A stretch of 64,000 bases of DNA. It comes from Rotaria sordida (lineage: Eukaryota > Rotifera > Eurotatoria > Philodinida > Philodinidae). The position numbers and the translations under genes are program-made. Below, piece after piece: positions 12,166 to 22,539 of this stretch. Below the pieces are notes generated by a model, which worked only from the letters and a program-made list of their open reading frames with translations, was not told where the DNA came from and did not search any database. The stretch's first letter is position 1; the number at the start of each line of letters is the position of its first letter. The DNA lies in contig CAJNOL010000001.1 in NCBI GenBank assembly GCA_905250125.1, positions 434,001-498,000 on the forward strand. The letters run 5' to 3'.

Positions 12166-12537
12166 ACTAAATGACAAACTGATTCATTGTTGAATTAAAT
12201 ATTTTATTAATACGCATGAACAAATGTATTGAATATGCACTGGACTCAAGCATTTGAGTTCAATAATTATATATCAAATGTTATTTAAGTTTTTGTTCAA
12301 TTAATTCAAGTAATATTTCTTTTCTTTTTAAGATTGATTGAAAGCAAATTTTCATCGACGGTTCCAATTGAACAGCTTAAACATACATTGAATATACTCA
12401 ATTGAAAAAATTACTACAAGGTAAGTTACAAGCAAAACTATCAAGTTCAATTTAATGTTCTATTGTGAATATATGTATTTTCTTTTGGAGAGATGAACAA
12501 CGATGTTCCACAGATGATATGTCGGTTGAGCTACCGA

Positions 12538-12640
12538 CATTTGAGTTTCGGCGTGTGAAGGTGTGACTGTAGGTTTTAGTTTCCTCTTTATTAATACCCA
12601 CACACCGGCACCTCTATCCGCATCAATCGCCACGGTACTT
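12538..12640. repeat. Weak GT/CA palindromic core
   Basis: GGCGTGTGAAGGTGTGACTG, then a spacer (TTTTAGTTTCCTCTTTATTA), then CCCACACACCGGCACC. It has the same G-rich to C-rich polarity as the other GT/CA cores but is more diverged. Confidence 0.4.
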
Positions 12641-14017
12641 GACTATTATGTGCTCGCCGATATCTGAAAACCATCAACAAGAAATTAATTTTTACCTTTT
12701 GATGACCGTGTAATTGACATACTTAAGTAGAGTTATATGAAGAATGATTGTCCACGTTTTCTTTATTCCGATATGTGTTATTCGTCCAGTGAATAGCTAA
12801 TCATAGACTGAGACTTTCCTTTTATTCCTTTAACAAGAGTGGCTGATGTATTGACCGAGAAGAATGATTAATTAATTGTATATATCATTTTATAATATGT
12901 TATCCAATATTAGTGAATAATGTACATATAGGTTATTATTTATTTTGGCCAAAACTACGTATGAAAGGTTCAAATATCGGGAGCTCTACTATCGGTGTAC
13001 CGTTAGTTACAGTTATTTTTTTAATCATTATTAATTGCATTGATTTTAGTTTTTATCCGTATTAAACTAAATTGTGTCTGGTGCGAGAGGTGTCTATTGC
13101 GCCTGAAAACCAGTCGCTACCGCTCCGTGATAGTATTCAAAGAATAAATTTTTGAATATCACCACCGGTACTGTACTAAACGACAATTATTGTTACTAAT
13201 TCATGAGGTTAATCGAGTGTCAGTGTTACATTTCTGGATATTGAAATTCTATGCGACTTTTCATGGAGTTTTGCAAGGTCCTTCAAAAAGAAGCTACCAC
13301 GATGAGCTCTCTGACTGATGCAACTGGAGAAAGATGAAACTTAATAGTTCTCTCAAACTTCTGAATATTTGATAGTAGTAGTTGCTAATTGACTTTAAAT
13401 TTCTTAACACTGCTCATAGCCATTTACTGAAAAGATTCCTGCAACTCATCGATAGGGTGACTAAAAATGGACAGATATACCAAAGAGAAGCTTTTCTAGT
13501 ATTTACAACCTGAAGACTTCGAAACTGTAAAGACCTGATAGATTAATAAAAAAATCGATAGTTCTAGTATCTAAAGCAAATGATAATATTTGGCAACCTA
13601 AGTTTACCACAGGCGAAATCCATACCGACATGGCAAGAAATTAGTTGAAAAAATACCAAAAAGTATAATGAATACTTCATCAATCTTGATTATTTGATTC
13701 AGATTCGATTTTGACAGATGATCTTATCATTAGTCAAATTTACTAGACTATCCAGATAGTCAATGAAATATCTATACAAAAAGATAAAATCTTTTTTTGA
13801 CTATTCATATTCAAATTTCAGAATACGATTGGTATTGTATATTGAAGATTTTTATTTAGCACTTCTCTTGAGGATGAATGTATACCACAGAAGAGAATAG
13901 AATTCAGTTCAGTTTATAATTGCTCTAGTTCGGATCAAAACAGATTAGTTCAAATGTTCATTTGTCTCGGTGTGGATCGAGAGAAGATATTCACCTGGTC
14001 ACACTCACCATGATATG

Positions 14018-14512
14018 ACACTTTTGTGCGCGAAATTTTTGTGCACTGCATTTTCGCGTGCGACATTTGCACGCATAGATACTTCCGCACCGACATTTAC
14101 GTGCAAAATGAAGTTTTTTTCTGCTCTGTTTATGTTAACTTAATCATTCTCTCAAACTTTGATTGACTGTTCTGCTTCCATATTATTGGATTAATTAAAC
14201 TCATTAGTGGGAATAAAATAAATGAGGCGTGAGTCTAAGTGTGGGGATGTGCGAGTGAGGGTGAGCCTAGTTCTGAGTCTGGACTCGAGTGTGGATGATG
14301 TGTACAGACGAGGGTGGATGTCCGTGTAAGTGTGGCCATTTAAGTAAATGAAAGACAGTGATACACAACTAACCCATACTCACAGTTGCAGCACCTAGCT
14401 CACCCACACCTACACACCTAAGTTAACATAATCAGAGAACAAAAAATTCATTTTGGGCGTAAGTGTCGGCGTCGTAGTGTTACGCACGAAAGTATCGTAC
14501 GTGGAGAATGTT
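14018..14512. mobile_element. Foldback element A with GT/CA interior
   Basis: Left arm (14018-14165): GTGCGACATTTGCACGC-type degenerate repeats followed by TTTATGTTAACTTAATC. Right arm (14418-14512): the inverse (AAGTTAACATAATC, TTCATTTTGGGCG, then GTGTCGGCGTCG-like repeats). The interior (14221-14417) goes from GTGAGTCTAAGTGTGGGG to CACCCACACCTACACACC. A related left arm recurs at 61371-61492, sharing about 30 nearly identical bases around TTAATCATTCTCTCAAACTT. A dispersed element family is therefore likely. No coding capacity. Confidence 0.65.
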
Positions 14513-14906
14513 GATAAATCCACAGCCACATCCTACAAGAGAAAATACCTGCTAAGCGCATGAAAGAGAACTGGCAGAAAAGAAAAATATCCAACCAAGA
14601 TTATGACTGAGAGAAAAAACATATACGAAAAGAGAGCATAAAGGAAAATAAATATGACAGAACAAATAGAAGGGAAAAATAAATAACATATATAATAATG
14701 GATGGGTGGAAGTTGAGCACGAGGAAAGTTAAGCATGAAAAAATGAATATCAGCATATAGATAAGTTTATTAACTAAGTATTAAAATTTTTTTTGCTTTT
14801 ATCAGAAACTAATGACAAACAATGAATTACAATGAAATAGTATGTGCTAATGAATCGATTTGAGTCAAAATATTTTGATGAGGATTTGAGATAAGATTTA
14901 TTAATC

Positions 14907-15192
14907 GTGGGTGTGGGTGTGGATGGAGTGTTAGTGTGGGTGGAGTGTGGGTGTGGATGGGGTGTGGGTGGGGTGCGGCTGTGGTTGGGAATGTGGATGA
15001 CGAGACATTCAACACCCACAACCACACTCCCACATCCACACCAACACCTACACCCACACCCACACACACCCACTCACACACACCCACACCCTAGTCACAC
15101 CCACACCCCAACCACACCCACACTCATACCCCACCCACACACCCACGCCACACACCCACACACACCCACACCCTACTCACACCCACACCCAT
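14907..15192. repeat. Large TGTGGG-type array that flips to CCCACA (head-to-head)
   Basis: From 14907 to 14999 the plus strand is built of GTGTGGGTGTGGATGG-like units. After a short spacer (15000-15011, containing CGAGACATTCAA) it becomes about 180 bp of CCCACACCCACACAC-like units. This polarity is the one expected of two telomere-like arrays joined end to end. Several overlapping frames here encode only His/Pro/Thr or Gly/Val repeats and are not genes. Confidence 0.85.
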
Positions 15193-15209
15193 CCTCAAGA
15201 TGGTCCCAG

Positions 15210-15770
15210 TATTTTCTTAACATCTTAAACGTTACCTTACTCCTCACACTTTATTTTTATCAAAAGATTCCCCGTCTAATTCTGTACAAAATGGTATGTT
15301 TCATTGCAAAAAATACTTATCTCTTTATCTTTCGACATCACCACGATTTAAAACTAGCATTGCACACGACTTGCAAAACCTTCATTTTTTTCAATTTTCT
15401 ATGAAAACATTCGATTCCTCAATTAATTCTGTAACTTTGGGTATAATGCGTTTGCTACTCAAGAGATGAATTAGTTCATTTCAATCAACGTGCCTAAGCC
15501 GATTTATTTCATTGCTGAGTAAAGAATATGTCACAATCATACATAATAAGACTAATTCACGGACTGGATGTTTTCGGAGAAAATTGAAAAATATGAAGAT
15601 TTTGCAAGTTGTGTGCAATGCTGGTTTTAAACCATGGTGATATCGAAAGATAAAGAGATAAGTATTTTTTGCAATGAAACATACCAGTTTGTGCAGAATC
15701 AGATGGTGAATCTTTTGATAAAAAAATAAAGGGTGAGCGATAAGGTAACACTTAAGATGTTAACAAAATA
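15210..15770. mobile_element. Foldback element B (about 0.56 kb)
   Basis: Arms of about 200 bp (15210-15415 and 15575-15770) are inverted copies at roughly 85% by eye. Both contain TTAACATCTTAA, TTTATCAAAAGATTC, ATGTTTCATTGCAAAAAATA, TTATCTCTTTATCTTTCGA and GCATTGCACACRACTTGCAA. The loop is about 160 bp. Open frames on both strands are mirror translations of the arms and not genes. It starts about 20 bp after the TGTGGG/CCCACA array. Confidence 0.8.
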
Positions 15771-16195
15771 CAAACACCATTATTTATTATAGACCATCCG
15801 TTATATATCTAGGAGTTTCTAGAATTGAAAAATCTAGGCAGCAGGTCGAAGATTTTTTCGGAAATTTTTCAAAAATTTTTTGTGAATTGTCGAGTAAATA
15901 AAAAAAACAATTTTCCAAGATTGGAGATAGAGTCCATCAGATCCAAGAATTTCTAGGCATGGATCTAGGTCTGGATCCGATCTGAACCTGGCTCGTTAAA
16001 TTTTTCTGAGCCTGAACCCCCATGCCGAATAGATTTAGATACTGTAGTCAAGAAGAGTTTTATCGTTTTTTTTCTAGTTTTCTTATAAATAAATTAAAGA
16101 TTGTTTGAATAAAACAAAAAATATTTTATCCATCAAAGCTTTTTTCCCATTAGAATCCGAGCAGTAAAACTTTTCAGATCCGAACTCGGCCCAAA

Positions 16196-16212
16196 CCCCC
16201 CCCCCCCCCCCC
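16196..16212. repeat. C17 homopolymer
   Basis: Seventeen consecutive C residues on the plus strand, flanked by CCAAA and AGTGAGTCCGAG. Exact length is uncertain in any assembly. Confidence 0.9.
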
Positions 16213-17334
16213 AGTGAGTCCGAGTCCGGATCGATTCTGATGGGCTCTCCTAGGGGTGACCACCGATCATCCCCTTCACTCGAGACACCCTTATATATCT
16301 TACGAATTAGAATAAAAAGAAAAACAATTGTTTAAAAGCAGAGTTATTGACTCGTCACTGCTGACATACAGAGTTAATCAGTCCAACAAGAAAAATATTT
16401 GAAGAACGAAAGAATTAGATTGACGAGCACATCAGTATTTAATTGAGAACAGTGAACATTATCAACAAAATTATTTGCGTTCTTGATTCCACTATATGTA
16501 CATATTTCGAACTCAGTGGACTTCTATTACATTTGGAAAGTTATAGTCATGAGACTGGGCTTCTACTTCGGATGGACTTTTATTCTGCAAGGAGGATCTC
16601 ATATGAACTACTCGAGTTCGCAATCATTTGAATTTCAACTAGTTCAGATTAAAATTTTGATCTGTGCAAATACAATTTTTTTTACTAAACTGAAATCTTT
16701 CCTATTCTGCGACGAAGATTTCGCATATCAATTTTAATAGTATTCTAATAAACTAAATTTTATGTCTAAAAAATACAAAAAACAATGCAAACTCCTGTGA
16801 ACTTACTTATTACAGTAGGATTCTAATTGTTTTATGTCACTATTCCATTTTAATAATGATCGTTTCTAAATACGGTTATTTTTCTGTTTATATGATTTTC
16901 AGTTCAATATAATCAACGTAGACAGACCCAACGTACTATATTGAGATGTGGCAATAGGTGGTGATATCATATTGTTATAAAAGAAAACCATGTTTATAAT
17001 CTTGTAAAGTCTTACACAACAAGTAACAGTCAGTGATACTAAAACTTATCTTTTGACACTGTTATCTAGTGATTCATTTTTTCCTACTATTGAAATAGTG
17101 CAAATAAAGAAAAACATGGTTGCTGAAAAAAAAAGTTTAAAAACACTGCATGAATGTCTATAGTTTTCATTAATAATTCATTTAAGTGTAGCAGCTGTGA
17201 GTAATTACTCTCAGTACGAAAGGACAAAAGTGACTAGACAATATTAGCTGTGAATCATTGAAAGGTAAGTGCATCTTATATAAACATTCATACCACGTGA
17301 GTAATATAGTAAGCAGATCCCAGGTTGAACGAGC

Positions 17335-17465
17335 ATGTTTGTAAATCGTCGTATTTTGGCGTATTACATGGTTCCGTATTTTTCTGTAAACAGTCGTACT
17401 TCTCCGTTTGCAATACGGAGATATACAGCCGTAATACGGAGTCCGTACGAATTTCGTATACTTCG
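17335..17465. repeat. Degenerate CGTATT/AATACG minisatellite, partly palindromic
   Basis: Recurrent GTCGTATTTTG, GGCGTATTAC, TTCCGTATTTTTC and CAGTCGTACTT on the left, then GCAATACGGAGA, CCGTAATACGGAG and CCGTACGAATTTCG on the right. The unit is about 12-15 bp and its orientation flips in the middle. A short open frame here is a repeat artefact. Confidence 0.6.
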
Positions 17466-18779
17466 TCCTAGAACATTTATTTATTTTCTTTATTGGATAG
17501 ATGTCGTCATAAAAAGTTACTCTATATGTGATGCATCTTGAAGCTTATTCATTTTTATGCATTCTTTATAACTTGATTTTTCTTCCAATGACGTGACGGT
17601 ATACTGACAGAGAGTTTAAAAGTTTCTTCCTTGCAATTTTAAATAGATGCACATCTCATCGGCGACATCTATATGAATTATTGAAACAATTACTAAATCC
17701 AGAAAATTTTTATATGATATATTTGAGAATTGAAAAAGAAAGATAAATAACACATGCTCATTAGGAGCATCAGCATATTCTTGTTACTCTAATAAGAATT
17801 ATTTCGTTGAAAATTAAAGAGAGCAGCACTATCAAAACGTTTTCAATCTAGAACACATACTTACAGAAACTTTCCTCTAACAGAAAATTTTCATTTGATA
17901 GTAAAATAAATTTATATTTTTTTCATATCTAAATGATTGCATCAGACCCATTACTACGAAGGTATAAACTAAGTGCATAACTGAGAGCAGATTCTACTAG
18001 GTGAGTGAGTCATTAGTGTCCGATGATATGTCATAATGATTGTTGTTTTCAACTAGAAATTTCCAACAAGACAAGATTTTTTTTTGTTGTATGTCGTCAT
18101 TCGCGGAAGTTGGTTATCGTGCTTGGTTGTCTTCAGTAAGGTACTTTAAAATGATAATATCTAAAACTTTCTTACTTCCGTGTACGTTTTATTTCCAATT
18201 GTCGATAGGGTAAGACATCACGAGACTCATAGAAATGAATAATTTATTGTGCACTTACATTAAGCGATAATACACTCTAATAAGAAAATGTGGGCATCGA
18301 ATTTCAATAGTTCTGAAATTTTTGCATTTCACAATTCTTGAAACTAAAGATCATAAGCTTTAAGAAAAATGTTCAAGTCCTATTTTGATATCACCATAAT
18401 ATTTTTGATTTATCTTGAAAAATAATGTGAGTATATCCAAAAAACATCTTTAAAATAGATATTACTATGATACCATTACGAATAATTTATTTTTTTGAAA
18501 TTGATACATGCATGAAAAAGTATATGTACGTTTTTAAATATGATTAGCTATAAAGTAAGACAACAAAAAAACAATGAAGCTCAAATTGATCAGCGAATTT
18601 ATAATAGAATATTAAAATTACATTTTAAAGTGTAAAATGGGTATTTTTAGTGCAGTAGAAAAAAAGAATAAAGTAATTTTATTTCATATTTTGCACTTTT
18701 AGCATCGTATCTGATATCTCGTTTTTCGCTTCTTTTACTCCTATCTGCATGTAGTTCGGCATTTTCACATTACTGAATC

Positions 18780-19080
18780 GGGTGATGTCGTCGACGGTAA
18801 AATTTATTCTAGGAAATTCATATCAGAGCTCCGTGGGACAAGTGTCGTCCCGTTCCGCGCTATATCGCATGCCTATGCGAAGCCGCTTAAAATTACGTGG
18901 AGCGTGTATTAATTTATCTCATCGTTTGACGAGTCCTAGAATAGCACTGAAGACACTAATTAGCGCTTGAAAAACGTTTGCATAAACTAGAAAAAGAAAA
19001 AAGCGCGAGACGTGCCTCAGCGTGAGCAATGGCACGGGACAGCCCGGGCCGGTCCCGCGAAGTTCTGATTCATATTGTAT
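18780..19080. promoter_or_regulatory. Small GC/CpG-rich island upstream of the TRAF gene
   Basis: A local GC- and CpG-rich patch in AT-rich surroundings, with blocks such as GTCGTCCCGTTCCGCGC and GGGACAGCCCGGGCCGGTCC at opposite ends. The two GGGAC/GTCCC-containing ends hint at an inverted repeat, so this could be a small mobile element rather than a promoter. It ends about 145 bp before the TRAF start codon. Confidence 0.35.
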
Positions 19081-19224
19081 TGCGCTTTATTAATACATGA
19101 ATAAGTACTTTTAAATTTTTTCTCCTTTCATGAATCATATTTTGTGTAGGTGAATAATATTTCTATATTAAAAGGCTTGTTCAAGTTTTAGATTTATTTT
19201 CAGCATCTGTGAATTTTCATACCA

Positions 19225-20977
19225 ATGACCCATCGACAACTTTCAGAGAAAAGCAATTCTTCAACTTCCTCATCATCTACATCAGAATATTTACGATACG
19301 GATACCATATATTTAATATAGAAGAGATAGACGACAAATGGAAATGTATTTTTTGTCGATTAATTATCAAAGAACCCATTCAATTGACAGAGTGTGGGCA
19401 CAGAGGTTGCAAAGGGTGCTTCGAATCGCGTGCAACACTAGTCAATGATGGAACAATGCCTTGTCCTGTGGGGGGATGCCAATGTCCGTTCTATAAAAAT
19501 CAAGTAAGAACTATTTGTCTTTCTATGAAGAATCGTTAAGATAAACTGTATATATTTTATTATTAAAGGTAATGCCTGATCGTGCATTTAAAAAAGAACT
19601 AGATTCAGTTCCAGTTATTTGTGGTCATAAAGTGGACGCGAACTGTTCGTGGAAAGGACCATTGAAAAGCTATCAAGTTTGAATTTTAATAGTTCTTTTT
19701 TTTTTCAAACTATATGGTATAACATTCTATATTTGAATAGGAACATCTAGATCAGTCTCACATTCATTTCCCTTGTGACCTGTGCCATGAACTATTTTCA
19801 TCAAGACAAACATTAGAAGATCATAAAGCAAAATCATGTTCAGCTCTCTTTCAAGCATGTCCTTTAGCACCACTCTGTTGTCAAGAAATGGTAGAAAAGG
19901 AATTTCTTTTCTTTTAAATCAAATTTAATATAATTGTTCTATTTTATATTGAAGATTCGAATCGACGAATTTTCAAACCATTTATTGAGTGAAAAACATC
20001 AAGAAACTCTTGCTTTAATTTTAATTGGAAAACGTGAAATTCCAGAAACATCTGATCAAGATCAATCAATGGAATCAACTTCATTGAATAATGAACTTGA
20101 ACAACAAGCCTCGGAAAAATTATCTGATTTAGCTGAAAAAGTTCAAAAATTGAATGACGATACAGTTGAATTAAGTCGTGATTTTGTTAAATTAAATGAA
20201 CTTTGTCAAGCAGCTGTTCAAGAAGTTAATCATTTTCAAAGAGCAGCTAATGAAAGAAATACAGTCATGTCTAGTTTACAACCAAAACAAGACGGTATAC
20301 AGAAAGAAATTGAACAATTGAAGCAAAATTTTGAAGAAAATCAACATGTATCAACTGATGGTACATTAACATGGCGTGTTGATCGTGTAGCAGAACGAAT
20401 GGCTGATGCTCAATCAGAACGACAACCAAGTATTTATTCTCCAATATTTTATTCATCACCAACTGGTTATAAAATGCGTGCACGTTTATATTTATATGGC
20501 GATGGTAACGCTAGAAGAACTCACATATCTCTATTCTTTTTACTTATGAAAGGAGAATTTGATGCTTTACTTCCATGGCCATTTTCTTACAAAGTAACAT
20601 TTTGTTTATTTGATCAAACAGGCAACAACCGACATATTATCGATTCTTTTCGTCCCGATGTTAAGTCTACGTCATTTCAACGTCCTCAAAACGATGCTAA
20701 TGTAGCCAGTGGTATTCCGAAATTTTTTCCTCTTCCAATGATTCAACAGGATGATAATTCTTACGTACGAGATGATATACTTTTTCTCAAAATTATTGTT
20801 GATCTTAATGAAACACCGAAAATGATATTGCCATTCATGTTGACACTTAATCCTGGTCTGCCAAATCACGTACAGCAAGTTTTAATTAATCAAGAAAAAG
20901 CCAAACGGGATCAGCAACAGAACAGCCTCAATGCACTTGCTGCAACACAATCATCACCCACGAATGTTTGCGGATAG
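19225..20977 (+). CDS. TRAF-type E3 ubiquitin ligase/adaptor (RING, zinc fingers, coiled coil, MATH)
   Basis: Four exons (19225-19503, 19569-19676, 19741-19890, 19955-20977) join in frame to about 519 residues, a normal TRAF length. RING ligands are visible at C41, C44, C57, H59, C62, C65 and C80, in CIFC...ECGHRGC..C. Next come TRAF-type zinc-finger segments (ICGHKVDANCSWKG; FPCDLCHELFSSRQTLEDHK; SCSALFQACPLAPLCC), a coiled coil of about 100 residues (ASEKLSDLAEKVQKLNDDTV...) and a C-terminal MATH/TRAF-C domain (ALTWRVD-like start, YKMRARLYLYGDGNARRTHISLF, WPFSYKVTFCLFDQ). TRAF proteins link receptors to NF-kB/JNK signalling through K63 ubiquitin chains; that role here is inferred from the family. 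All exons keep frame and look functional. Confidence 0.93.
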
Positions 20978-21963
20978 ACATGAGAACTTATTGAGAGGCG
21001 CGATTTTCTTTTTTTACATATGTGTAAAGCTGCAAGCATTTTTATTGCAGTCGGAAGTGGCGTGTCATTTAAGAATTTAATTGATGTATTCGGCATATTT
21101 TCTCTTTTTCCTATGGTGTATCGGGCTTGATTGAGAAGTGAAGAACAGAACATACGATTTTTGCTTAGTTGGAATTTTCCAACTCAGGTAAGGAAGAATG
21201 CAATGTTTGATCAGTTGCAATGTATTATAAATAATCGAAAGGAAAAGATTTGATTGAAGAAATGTATTGACAGAAAAGATTTCTTTGAAAATTAAAGATT
21301 CTAAAGATTTTTTTTTTGAAGGACAATTTTCATTGTCCTAAATGTGATATAGCACGTGGTACACAATCTTGACTTTAGGATGGATTAATTAGTAGTAAAT
21401 TTCTTGTTTATAGTTTGTGTTCATCAGCAACTATTTATTCTCAAAACACAATAAGTTTTCTTGCAAAACAAACAAATGTCTGTTTTTATCTCTTTGCTTT
21501 CATATTGAAACGTTATAAGACTCTATTTTGTTCTGGAAGTTTCTGAAAAACGAAAAGTATTGTTGCACAAGTAAACAAGTCGAAAGTTATAAATAAACTA
21601 ACAAGACAAGTAATCAATGTTGTATACAGGATTACTGGTACTTTCTAGAAGTAGGAGGGGCTAAAAATTCGACAGAAAGTGCTTTCATTCTCGGAGCACT
21701 AGAAGTGGTGGCCAGAAAAGAAGAACGAAACCCACTGTGGTCCAACTCCTCTCACAACAGACGATCTACTACCAAGCTGTTCCTCTGCTGGAATCTCTTC
21801 GATTCTATTCATCTCGCAAATACATTGTATGCTTATTTTTGTTTCATTTTCTGCTAGGGAAAAAGTTGGTACAAGATCGAATATTTTAGAAGAAGGTTCG
21901 TTTTTCCCTCGGACCACAGCCCTGGTTGTACACTCTAATCACTCACTTACGAGGGAAACATTC
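20978..21963. other. Intergenic, no gene seen
   Basis: 3' flank of the TRAF gene plus unique AT-rich DNA. A minus-strand frame at 21699-21917 has no recognisable domain and was not accepted. Confidence 0.5.
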
Positions 21964-22537
21964 GAACTGATACTCGCCGTTTGAGCTCATATTGGGCCTT
22001 GGTAAAACTAGAAAAAGTCTACAAGAATTCGTCATCATAGATCTTTCAAGCTGAGTTAGGATCGTTTCACTGAATTTTCGACTCAGTTTTAGATACCGAA
22101 AAATCAAAAAGCAAAATTTCAACATTAGGTTTCGCCTATAGATGGATCTAATGATTCATAGAATATTCTAAATATTTCAGTCGAAAAGAATATTCTCTTG
22201 CCGAGATATTGAATTTCCAAAAAAAAAATAACCGTTTGCCGCATGCATAATACAAAAAACAAGTTTACTTGAAAATTTAATATCTCAACAGAAAAAGCAT
22301 TATTTTCAACTGATACTTTCAAGATATTCTATGGGTCATTACGTCTATCTATGAGCAAAATTTTAACATTGAAATTCTGTTCTTTTGATTTTTCGGTACA
22401 TACATGAAGTTGGGTCGAAATTTCAGTAAAACAATCTTAATTCGGCTCCAATGATCCATGGAGACGGACCTTTTTTATACTTTTGCTCGTATCATCAACA
22501 TGCAATATGAGCTCAGATGACGAGGATCAGTTTGGGT
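21964..22537. mobile_element. Foldback element C (about 0.57 kb)
   Basis: Arms of about 260 bp (21964-22225 and 22255-22537) are inverted copies. Both contain TGAGCTCATATTG near the outer end, then TACCGAAAAATCAAAA, AAATTTCAAYRTTA, CATAGATRGAYSTAATGA and CATAGAATAT, with GAGATATTRAATTT toward a short loop. Identity is roughly 70-75% by eye. Short minus-strand frames here are arm translations. Confidence 0.75.
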
Positions 22538-22539
22538 GG

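Larger units (their letters stand above)
11065..14017. other. Intergenic, no gene seen
   Basis: No coding exon recognised. It holds a small palindromic tract with GCGTAATTGCG-like motifs at 12065-12165 and a weak GT/CA unit at 12538-12620. The 13060-13900 part is unique-looking but closed in all frames. Confidence 0.5.
15776..18780. other. Intergenic, repeat-rich, no gene seen
   Basis: Holds a degenerate GGATCTAGGTCTGGATCCGA-like tract (15950-16010), a C homopolymer (16196-16212), short-period repeats at 16500-16600 (GGACTTCTATTACATTTGG, GGGCTTCTACTTCGGATGG) and the CGTATT-rich tract at 17335-17465. No coding exon recognised. Confidence 0.5.

Noticed and set aside
14774..15404. Overlapping frames encoding His/Pro/Thr or Gly/Val repeats on both strands
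   Set aside because: They translate the TGTGGG/CCCACA array; they are symmetrical in several frames and have no non-repeat domain.
15557..15751. Minus-strand frame similar to the C-terminal part of a plus-strand frame at about 15235-15404
   Set aside because: The similarity arises because both lie in the inverted arms of foldback B.
22125..22322. Minus-strand 65-codon frame
   Set aside because: It lies within the arms of foldback C.
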